Source of the DNA: an uncultured Muribaculaceae bacterium | Lineage (GTDB): Bacteria > Bacteroidota > Bacteroidia > Bacteroidales > Muribaculaceae | Assembly: GCA_910579185.1 (NCBI GenBank) | Contig: CAJTTG010000010.1 | Span: forward strand, 29,458-93,457 | DNA length: 64,000 nt | Reading direction: 5' to 3' | In this document: positions 26,686 to 33,167 of the stretch, one piece after another | Layout of the letters: each line of letters starts with the position of its first letter | Position numbering within the stretch: position 1 is the stretch's first letter | Position numbers and translations under genes: made by a program | Notes under the pieces: model-generated | The model's database searches: none | Told to the model about the DNA's origin: nothing | The model's input: the letters and a program-made list of their open reading frames with translations, nothing else

Positions 26686-27153
26686 ATGGAAGAACAGGAA
26701 TTGGAGATCAGGCTGACGGGTCTACGTCAGGTAAAGGAGCAGACGAGGCTCTACCGCTGGGAACTGATGAAGTTTCAGGGCGAAAAGGTTGATGTGGCAT
26801 TGTCGACTGATTTTGAACAGGATAATGCTGCTCACACGGTGTCGGTTCGTATTACGGCCCGTTACACGGCGTTGCGCGGACAGATACGCCGCCGATTGCT
26901 TGACTATACGGCGGAGGCTACGTTTGCATTAAGCCGGATAGACGGCTTGATAGATGTTGCCGATGATGAGATGCTTGTCAGTGTCGATCTCCTACGTCTG
27001 ATGCTCGGCATATCAGTGGGGTCGCTACGAGGTATGATCGCCGCATTTACCGAGGGGACAGCCCTGGAGCCATATCCGTTGCCGCTATACGATCTCCATG
27101 CCCTTGTGACCAATATTGTCAAGGCCGGAAAGCCTGTCAGCGACGCTCGTTGA
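26686..27153 (+). CDS. SecB-like small protein
   Basis: Possibly a SecB-type export chaperone or a protein of that fold. The 155-aa product starts MEEQELEIRLTGLRQVKEQT. Its C-terminal half reads MLGISVGSLRGMIAAFTEGT followed by YPLPLYDLHALV, the pattern seen at the end of SecB-like proteins (LRG, then PLP). There is no signal peptide. The upstream TTG frame extension is rejected because it runs through the terminator. It overlaps the convergent radical-SAM gene by 17 bp. Placement after the por operon is suggestive; the fold is inferred from motif resemblance only. Confidence 0.55.
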   Translation: MEEQELEIRLTGLRQVKEQTRLYRWELMKFQGEKVDVALSTDFEQDNAAHTVSVRITARYTALRGQIRRRLLDYTAEATFALSRIDGLIDVADDEMLVSVDLLRLMLGISVGSLRGMIAAFTEGTALEPYPLPLYDLHALVTNIVKAGKPVSDAR

Positions 27154-28033
27154 TCTTTTTCCTAAGAAGATCCATGAACTGATAGTTCTTCAGTCCCCAT
27201 CGCGGATGGATCAGCAGTCCGTCGGGAGCCTGCGACACGAAGCGTTCGACGGCTATTCCCGGGCGCAGCCGTTCGAGAATGTCGCAGCAGAGATCGGCGT
27301 ATGATTCCGGAGTGAAATCCTCGATATGCCATTTCTTTTCGCCTATTTCCTTTGCGAGTCTGGTTCCGGCAATGATCTGTAGCTGGTGGCATTTGATCAC
27401 GTCTACGGGCAATCTATTGATGCTGTCGATGGTCTGCATCATATCCTCGCGAGTTTCCCCGGGAAGTCCAAGGATTATGTGAAGTCCGACGGGGATTCCG
27501 GCATCGGCCGTGCGTCGGACAGCATCTGCGGTTTCCTCCCATGAATGGCATCGGTTGATCAGGTCAAGGGTCTTGTTATTAGCTGATTCAGCCCCGTATT
27601 CAATCATTACGAAATGGCCGGCGGCTCGCTCTTTCAATTGCATAAGCAGTTCGTCGGGCATGCAGTCGGGGCGTGTCCCTATAATCACTCCCTCGACCTT
27701 CTCGATGGCCATGGCCTGATCAATCATGCCTATGACATCGGAGACCGGAGCGTTGGTCGATGTGTAGCTCTGGAAATATGCAAGATAGCGCATGTCGGGA
27801 TATTTCCGCGAGAAAAAACGCTTGCCTTCCTCAATCTGAGCAACTATGTCGCGGCATTTCGCAGTGTAGGCCGGGCTGAATGAGGCGTTATTGCAATATA
27901 TGCAGCCACCGGTACCTTTCGATCCGTCGCGGTTGGGGCATGTCGATCCGGCGTTAACCGATATTTTCTGGATCTTGCCGGGAAGATACCGCGAAATGAA
28001 GTGGGAGAACGATTGCAGATTGTCGGTACTCAT
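27137..28033 (-). CDS. Radical SAM protein, TIGR01212/YhcC family
   Basis: Radical S-adenosylmethionine enzyme of unassigned reaction. The 298-aa product from the ATG at 28033 has the 4Fe-4S cysteines in an unusual spacing, CPNRDGSKGTGGCIYC, characteristic of the YhcC/TIGR01212 family rather than CX3CX2C. Other motifs are GTRPDCMPDEL, EYGAESAN and HIILGLPGETREDM. The start overlaps the aroC stop (ATGA), so the two are translationally coupled; a longer N-terminus would run into aroC and is rejected. Confidence 0.9.
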   Translation of the reverse strand: MSTDNLQSFSHFISRYLPGKIQKISVNAGSTCPNRDGSKGTGGCIYCNNASFSPAYTAKCRDIVAQIEEGKRFFSRKYPDMRYLAYFQSYTSTNAPVSDVIGMIDQAMAIEKVEGVIIGTRPDCMPDELLMQLKERAAGHFVMIEYGAESANNKTLDLINRCHSWEETADAVRRTADAGIPVGLHIILGLPGETREDMMQTIDSINRLPVDVIKCHQLQIIAGTRLAKEIGEKKWHIEDFTPESYADLCCDILERLRPGIAVERFVSQAPDGLLIHPRWGLKNYQFMDLLRKKINERR

Positions 28034-29106
28034 AGCCGGGTGGTGCGTTGAAGCAACAGAGAATCGAGAATCACCATTGCCGCCATTGCTTCTACGATAG
28101 GCACGGCACGGGGCACAACGCATGGATCATGGCGCCCACGGGCATGCAATTTTGTTGTCTCGCCTTTGTCGGTCACTGTGTCAATCTCACGCAGAAGTGT
28201 GGCTACCGGCTTGAATACTACGCGGAAATAGATATCCTCGCCGTTGGAGATGCCCCCTTGAATGCCTCCGGAGTTGTTTGTGAGTGTATGGATTGTTCCA
28301 TCTGAGGCTTGGGTGAATGTGTCGATAGCCTCTGAGCCTCGCATTGCGGCACTTGCAAAGCCGGTTCCGTAGTCAAATCCCTTTGCGGCATTGATTGAAA
28401 GCATGGCCTGTGCCAGCCGGGCCTGGAGTTTGTCGAAAACAGGCTCGCCGAGTCCGGCAGGACATCCGCGGACAATGCATGTGACAACACCGCCTATGGT
28501 GTCGCCTTTGGCTTTGACAGCGCGGATCAATCGCTCCATTTCCTGAGCCTTCAGGGGATCGGGGCATCGGACAGGGTTGCTGTCTATGGCGTTGAAATCC
28601 AGACAGGTGTATGGGGCGTCAAGGGCAATGTCGCCAACTTGTGATGTGTAGGCATTTATAGAGATTCCGAACTGCCGCAATGCTTGTGCGGCAAGTTCTC
28701 CGCCAACAATCCGTGATGCTGTCTCTCTTGCCGAAGATCGTCCGCCTCCGCGATGGTCGCGCATACCATATTTCATCTGGTAGGTGAAATCGGCGTGCGA
28801 TGGCCGGAAAGTGTGTCTCATGGCCTCATAGTCAGCTGACCGATTGTCGGCGTTGGGGATAATGAATCCGATGGGAGTGCCGGTGGTGATTCCCTCAAAT
28901 ATTCCGGAGAGCAGCTGTACTGAGTCGGATTCGTTACGGGCTGTGACGATATCGGATTGTCCTGGGCGACGGCGTTGCATGGCACGTGTGAGGGATTCCA
29001 TGTCAATTTTTACGCCTGCCGGCATGCCGTCGATCACTCCGCCGAGTGCCGGCCCGTGGGATTCTCCAAAAGTCGTTAGCCGGTATATCTGTCCGAATGA
29101 GTTCAT
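28030..29106 (-). CDS. aroC: Chorismate synthase
   Basis: Converts 5-enolpyruvylshikimate-3-phosphate to chorismate with reduced FMN, the last shared step of aromatic synthesis. The 358-aa product has all signature blocks: TFGESHGPALGGVIDG, RRRPGQSDIVTARNE, MRDHRGGGRSSARETASRI, and RGRHDPCVVPRAVPIVE near the C terminus. It sits between ybaK and the radical-SAM gene with 4-nt overlaps on both sides, a tightly coupled three-gene unit read toward lower coordinates. Confidence 0.98.
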   Translation of the reverse strand: MNSFGQIYRLTTFGESHGPALGGVIDGMPAGVKIDMESLTRAMQRRRPGQSDIVTARNESDSVQLLSGIFEGITTGTPIGFIIPNADNRSADYEAMRHTFRPSHADFTYQMKYGMRDHRGGGRSSARETASRIVGGELAAQALRQFGISINAYTSQVGDIALDAPYTCLDFNAIDSNPVRCPDPLKAQEMERLIRAVKAKGDTIGGVVTCIVRGCPAGLGEPVFDKLQARLAQAMLSINAAKGFDYGTGFASAAMRGSEAIDTFTQASDGTIHTLTNNSGGIQGGISNGEDIYFRVVFKPVATLLREIDTVTDKGETTKLHARGRHDPCVVPRAVPIVEAMAAMVILDSLLLQRTTRL

Positions 29107-29612
29107 TGTTCTTCTGATGTGTTTTCGGCGGTGTCGACGGTTAGATCGGCCACGGTTGCCGGGATGAAATTAATGAGGTCGGCCGGGGAAATGGCGATCT
29201 GAAGACCGCGGATTCCGGCACTTATGTAGATTGTCTCGAATTCGGTGGCTGTCTGATGGATAAACACCGGAAATGGCTTTTTCAGCCCGATCGGAGAGCA
29301 GCCGCCTCGAATGTAGCCTGTCAGGGGCAAAAGCTCTTTCATCGGGATCAAGTCGGCTTTCTTGGCTCCTGCGATGCGTGCGGCTTTTTTCAGATCCACT
29401 TCGCGGTCGCCGGGGATCACACAGACGAAATAGCCTGATCGGTCGCCATGGAGCACGAGAGTCTTGAACACACAACGGATGTCCTCTCCCAATTCTGCTG
29501 CCACATGCGTTGCGGCCAGGTCGTTTTCATCGACCGTGTAGGGGATAAGGTTGTAGCTGATGCCGGCTTTGTCGAGTAGCCGGGCTGCGTTTGTCTTGTT
29601 GATGTGGGCCAT
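29103..29612 (-). CDS. ybaK: Cys-tRNA(Pro)/Cys-tRNA(Cys) deacylase YbaK
   Basis: Editing enzyme that hydrolyses mischarged Cys-tRNA(Pro). The 169-aa product from ATG at 29612 has KTNAARLLDKAGISYNLIPY, VFKTLVLHGDR, KKADLIPMKEL and LPLTGYIRGGCSPIG, the conserved YbaK/EbsC blocks, and SAGIRGLQIAISPADLI. Codons upstream of 29612 cover the promoter region and are not included. It leads the ybaK-aroC-radical SAM unit. Confidence 0.93.
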   Translation of the reverse strand: MAHINKTNAARLLDKAGISYNLIPYTVDENDLAATHVAAELGEDIRCVFKTLVLHGDRSGYFVCVIPGDREVDLKKAARIAGAKKADLIPMKELLPLTGYIRGGCSPIGLKKPFPVFIHQTATEFETIYISAGIRGLQIAISPADLINFIPATVADLTVDTAENTSEEQ

Positions 29613-29633
29613 GAGTGGAAAAGTTGGTTGATG

Positions 29634-29641
29634 CAAAGGTA
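29634..29641 (-). promoter_or_regulatory. -7 element of the ybaK-aroC operon
   Basis: TACCTTTG on the minus strand, 21 nt upstream of the ybaK ATG, fits TAnnTTTG. No -33 TTTG is at the normal distance. Confidence 0.45.
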
Positions 29642-29716
29642 GCAAACTTTTTTTGTGATAGTGTTGTTTTCTATAGCATAAGAACGAATATTAACAAACT
29701 AACCCGTTTCCCGTTT

Positions 29717-30238
29717 ATGAAAAAGCTTCTCATTGCCCTTATCGCTCTGTTCGGTATCACCGCAGGTGCTTCGGCACAGAAAATGAATCTTTCGCTCAGC
29801 TATGGCGGTTATACACTGATGGATGCCGCTGATTATCATGATGGATGGCATGGGGTCAACAATGCATGGGGCGCACTCAACGTGAGCTTCAATGTACAGG
29901 TGGCCAGAAATTTCTGGATTGGCCCGTCGTACACCTTCTCCAGCACGACAACCAAGGGTGAGCATCACAGCAACATTGCCTATCACGCCATAATGCTGAA
30001 TGGTCGTTATGATTACTACCGGAACAGCATCGTGACTCTATACGGACATCTTGGGGTGGGCGCAGAGATCTCCCACATGCAGCCCCGTGGCGGCGATGCC
30101 TACAACAAAGGTTATTTCGCATTCCAGCTGTCGCCGGTCGGAGCGGATATCGATATAACCCGTTCGTTCACGATTTTCGGTGAACTCGGTTTTGGTGCGC
30201 AGGGTCTGCTTCAGGTAGGCGGTCGCTTTAATTTCTAA
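29717..30238 (+). CDS. Small outer-membrane beta-barrel protein
   Basis: Function unknown. The 173-aa product from ATG 29717 has a clear signal peptide (1-20, ending GASAQ) and then alternating-polarity strands, NLSLSYGGYTLMDAADYHDG through LQVGGRFNF, with a C-terminal Phe as is usual for barrel proteins. An earlier in-frame ATG at 29615 would place 34 non-hydrophobic residues before the signal peptide and is rejected. It resembles OmpA/OmpX-like eight-stranded barrels. Confidence 0.75.
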   Translation: MKKLLIALIALFGITAGASAQKMNLSLSYGGYTLMDAADYHDGWHGVNNAWGALNVSFNVQVARNFWIGPSYTFSSTTTKGEHHSNIAYHAIMLNGRYDYYRNSIVTLYGHLGVGAEISHMQPRGGDAYNKGYFAFQLSPVGADIDITRSFTIFGELGFGAQGLLQVGGRFNF

Positions 30239-30255
30239 CCCGGAAGGATTCAGCC

Positions 30256-30492
30256 ATGACCGACCGACTTTCCTACGAAGAGAAGAAGGAGCTTCCCGAT
30301 TCTGTGTTCGGATTGCCTGAACGACGGGAATATCCTATGCCTGATGCCGCTCATGTGCGTGCCGCAGAGGCTTATTTCCGCTATTGTCCTGAGGATCTGA
30401 AGCCTCGTCTTGCACGGGCTATTCTCGCAAGAGCAAAGGAGTTCGGGGTGGATGTGGAGTCCCCCACGGTTCTATCCTATGCTGAGAAATGA
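30256..30492 (+). CDS. Small conserved protein (DUF6582-like)
   Basis: A 78-aa soluble protein of unknown function. The sequence LPDSVFGLPERREYPMPDAAHVRAAEAYF (in part) resembles short domains found in phage-associated and house-keeping proteins, where an imperfect L-P-D-S-x-F ... Y-P-x-x-D-x-x-H-x-R-x-A pattern is conserved. It starts 18 nt after the barrel gene, preceded by GGAAGG, so the two are probably co-transcribed. A perfect 13-bp inverted repeat follows. Confidence 0.6.
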   Translation: MTDRLSYEEKKELPDSVFGLPERREYPMPDAAHVRAAEAYFRYCPEDLKPRLARAILARAKEFGVDVESPTVLSYAEK

Positions 30493-30550
30493 TCCGCTGA
30501 TCTGAGTGCATGAAGTCAAGACGGCTTCATGTTCTGAAAAGAAATTCCAG

Positions 30551-30590
30551 ATGGTTCTGAATGTGATGATCCGCATTCAGAACCATTGTT
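30551..30590. terminator. Bidirectional terminator between convergent genes
   Basis: ATGGTTCTGAATG (30551-30563) and CATTCAGAACCAT (30574-30586) form a perfect 13-bp stem with a 10-nt loop, followed by TGTTTT. A second, smaller hairpin, CATGAAG/CTTCATG, lies at 30509-30531. Together they separate the 78-aa gene from the ATPase gene; the larger stem overlaps the ATPase stop region. Confidence 0.75.
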
Positions 30591-31878
30591 TTGTACTGAA
30601 AGTGACAGCATATAATGGAAAATTGGTAATCCGATCCTGCTTCTTATATCCAAGTAAATAGTAGCGGATTCCATGTACGTTTTGATTTTCTTCCGTGAAT
30701 TTTGATATTGATTTTCCTCTGACATTGGTTGAGGCTTTGACTTCGATGGGGAAGATTGCACCCTCGCTCTGTGCAATAAAATCAATTTCTGCCGGAGTAC
30801 GGTCGTTCGCCCAGTAGAACAGAGTGAGACTGGATGAGATAAGTTGTTGGGCTACATATTGTTCAGTCACCATGCCCTTGAATTCTGATAAATTGTTGAA
30901 GTCGATTAATAAAGAAGAAGCTGGTATATCTGCCATGCAACATAAAAGTCCGATATCGAGGAAAAATAATTTGAATGCGGATATGTCCTCATAATATTTT
31001 AGGGGTATAGCAATTTTATTTACGCGAGGGACTTTATATATGAGGCCGGCATCAATAAGCCATTGTATTGCCAGTTCGAAGTCGGCTGCCCTTGCCCCTT
31101 TTTTTGCAACTCCGTAAATGAATTTTTTATTCTCTTTAGCTAACTGCGATGGCATGCTTGCAAGTACTTGGCCAATTCTTACGGATTCGTTTTTTGATGT
31201 GTGTTTAGATATGTCGTTGCGATACGCATTTAGTATTGAGAGTTGGATGTCATGAACTTTTTTTAGATCTTCATTTTCAATGAAAGATTTTACAACTTCT
31301 GGCATTCCTCCAATATAATAATATTGTTGGAGGTATTTGTTTAGCTTTGTTGAGAACGTTTCCGCAAGGGCGTAATCTGGCTTTGACAATATGTCACATA
31401 ATGTTTTTTGATTGACGGCATATAGAAATTCTTCAAAGTCCATTGGATATATTTTTAACATATCGACTTTTCCAACTGGAAATGATTCTTGTTGAGCCAA
31501 AGTAACTCCTAATAATGATCCAGCAGCTATGATATGGTATTCTGCGGCATTTTCACAGAAATATTTTAGGCTGTGAAGCCCTCGGGTCGTTTCTTGAATT
31601 TCATCAATTATGATAAGTGTGTTATCTTTATCAATGGACTCACCTGTTAACGCTTGGAATCCAATCAGAAGCCGGTTAATGTCATAATCTGTTGAGAACA
31701 GTTCCTTTGTCATCGGTTCCGAATCACAATTTATATATGCGACATTCCTATATTCGTTTTTGCCAAATTGTTTCATGAGCCATGTTTTCCCTACTTGTCG
31801 TGCTCCAAGTAATAGTAATGGCTTTTTTGTCTTTGAATTTTTCCAATCTAAGAGATCTTTATATGCTTTACGGTACAT
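30577..31878 (-). CDS. AAA-family ATPase with DUF4143 C-terminal domain
   Basis: A 433-aa protein of the AAA_14/DUF4143 group, often strain-variable and of unknown role. It has a Walker A GARQVGKT at about 25-32, a Walker B LIIIDEIQE near 90, a GSLLG sensor-like block, a DUF4143 region (about 210-370), and a C-terminal EIDFIAQ...PIEVKA pattern reminiscent of PD-(D/E)XK nucleases. ATG 31878 is chosen over a TTG two codons upstream. The gene is visibly richer in A and T than its neighbours, suggesting acquisition. Its upstream region holds 33-bp tandem repeats. Confidence 0.85.
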   Translation of the reverse strand: MYRKAYKDLLDWKNSKTKKPLLLLGARQVGKTWLMKQFGKNEYRNVAYINCDSEPMTKELFSTDYDINRLLIGFQALTGESIDKDNTLIIIDEIQETTRGLHSLKYFCENAAEYHIIAAGSLLGVTLAQQESFPVGKVDMLKIYPMDFEEFLYAVNQKTLCDILSKPDYALAETFSTKLNKYLQQYYYIGGMPEVVKSFIENEDLKKVHDIQLSILNAYRNDISKHTSKNESVRIGQVLASMPSQLAKENKKFIYGVAKKGARAADFELAIQWLIDAGLIYKVPRVNKIAIPLKYYEDISAFKLFFLDIGLLCCMADIPASSLLIDFNNLSEFKGMVTEQYVAQQLISSSLTLFYWANDRTPAEIDFIAQSEGAIFPIEVKASTNVRGKSISKFTEENQNVHGIRYYLLGYKKQDRITNFPLYAVTFSTKQWF

Positions 31879-31907
31879 ATTCAATGTGTTATGTGTGTTT
31901 ATTTTTG

Positions 31908-31915
31908 CAAATATA
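31908..31915 (-). promoter_or_regulatory. -7 element of the AAA ATPase gene
   Basis: TATATTTG on the minus strand, 29 nt upstream of the ATG, abuts the first copy of the 33-bp repeat array. Equivalent positions in the other copies read TGACTTTC and TAGGTTTT, weakened versions of the same box. Confidence 0.55.
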
Positions 31916-32001
31916 CAATTTTTCGATGGTTCATTTTGATGAAAGTCACAATTTTTCGATAGTTCATTTCTGGAAAACCTACAATTTTTCGATGGTTCAA
32001 T
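31915..32001. repeat. Three tandem repeats with 33-bp period upstream of the ATPase gene
   Basis: A 20-21-bp core (ACAATTTTTCGATGGTTCA with one variant base in copy 2) recurs at 31915, 31948 and 31981, exactly 33 bp apart; spacers differ. On the minus strand each unit reads as AxGAAC(C/T)ATCGAAAAATTG and encodes, in one open frame, an 11-residue motif around NHRKIV. This frame ends at 31899, 20 nt before the ATPase ATG. The array may be an operator, duplicated promoter or leader-peptide relic. Confidence 0.85.
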
Positions 32002-32072
32002 CTGAGAAATGAACTTATATGGGCTGATTTTAGAACCGGATTCCGAGTGTTTGAGGGACGATTTTGTTTTAT

Positions 32073-32103
32073 TTTGCCAAATGGGATTTTATGAGTATTT
32101 TTG
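32073..32103 (+). promoter_or_regulatory. asd promoter
   Basis: TTTG (32073-32076), 19 bp, TATTTTTG (32096-32103): a full consensus match, 41 nt before the asd ATG. Confidence 0.75.
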
Positions 32104-32144
32104 CAGAAAATATCAACCACTTATCAATTAGATTCCAAGAAGCA

Positions 32145-33152
32145 ATGAATGTAGCGATTGTTGGCGCAAGTGGCGCTGTTGGCCAGGAGTTTCTCCGTGT
32201 GCTTGAAGAACAGAATTTTCCGGTTGACCAGCTTACTCTTTTCGGGTCGAAGCGAAGTGCCGGCCGTACATATAAGTTCCGTGGCAAAGATTATGTTGTC
32301 AAAGAATTGACCCATGGCGATGATTTCAAGGGAATTGATATCGCTTTCACATCGGCCGGTGCGTCGGTGTCGAAAGAGTATGCCGGGACAATTACCAAGC
32401 ACGGCGCGCTGATGATCGACAATTCGAGTGCATTCCGCATGGACGAGGATGTTCCTCTGGTTGTTCCTGAAGTCAATGGTGAGGATGCTTTCAACACACC
32501 GCGTGGCATTATTGCCAATCCCAACTGCACCACGATCCAGATGGTAGTGGCCCTGAAGCCTATCAATGATCTCAGCCCGATCCGCCGCGTGCATGTCGCC
32601 ACGTATCAGGCTGCTTCCGGTGCCGGTGCGGCAGCTATGGATGAGCTTGTTGAACAATATGCCCAGCTTCAGCGTGGCGAGGATCCGACCATTGAGAAAT
32701 TCGCATATCAGTTGGCCTATAATGTTATCCCTCAGGTCGATGTGTTCATGGATAACGGCTACACCAAGGAGGAGATGAAGATGTTCAACGAAACGAAGAA
32801 GATCATGCATGCTCCGGGTCTTGATGTCAGTGCCATGTGTGTCCGTGTTCCTGTGATGCGTGCCCACAGTGAGGCTGTATGGGTTGAGACTGAGCAGCCG
32901 TTGGAACTCGATGCCGTACGCGATGCTTTTGATAAGGCAGAGGGTCTCGTTGTTGTTGACCGCCCGGCCGACAAGGTCTATCCGATGCCTCTCGACATTG
33001 CCGGTAAGGATCCGGTGTTTGTGGGACGTCTGCGCAAGGATCTGACCAACGGAAACGGTTTGACATTCTGGATTGTCGGTGACCAGATCAAGAAGGGCGC
33101 GGCTCTTAATGCCGTGCAGATCGCGCAATACATCATAGCGCATAAGAAATAA
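32145..33152 (+). CDS. asd: Aspartate-semialdehyde dehydrogenase
   Basis: Reduces aspartyl phosphate to aspartate semialdehyde with NADPH, feeding lysine/diaminopimelate, threonine and methionine synthesis. The 335-aa product from ATG 32145 begins MNVAIVGASGAVGQEFL (NADP-binding loop), with catalytic C128 in NPNCTTIQ and catalytic H241 in VMRAHSEAVWVE. An upstream in-frame ATG at 32064 is rejected because the promoter box lies between it and the gene. The antiporter gene follows after 15 nt. Confidence 0.97.
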   Translation: MNVAIVGASGAVGQEFLRVLEEQNFPVDQLTLFGSKRSAGRTYKFRGKDYVVKELTHGDDFKGIDIAFTSAGASVSKEYAGTITKHGALMIDNSSAFRMDEDVPLVVPEVNGEDAFNTPRGIIANPNCTTIQMVVALKPINDLSPIRRVHVATYQAASGAGAAAMDELVEQYAQLQRGEDPTIEKFAYQLAYNVIPQVDVFMDNGYTKEEMKMFNETKKIMHAPGLDVSAMCVRVPVMRAHSEAVWVETEQPLELDAVRDAFDKAEGLVVVDRPADKVYPMPLDIAGKDPVFVGRLRKDLTNGNGLTFWIVGDQIKKGAALNAVQIAQYIIAHKK

Positions 33153-33167
33153 AAATCCTCTCTTAAC

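Noticed and set aside
29615..29716. N-terminal extension of the small barrel protein
   Set aside because: It would put 34 residues in front of an evident signal peptide and overlaps the ybaK promoter.
31915..32001. 33-bp spaced repeats as a CRISPR array
   Set aside because: Only three 20-bp cores with 12-13-bp spacers and no cas genes; spacing and reading-frame continuity do not fit CRISPR.
31899..32120. Short minus-strand frame through the 33-bp repeats as a real gene
   Set aside because: It would start inside the asd promoter and its first half has no conserved feature; only the repeat part is notable, so it is treated as a finding rather than a gene.
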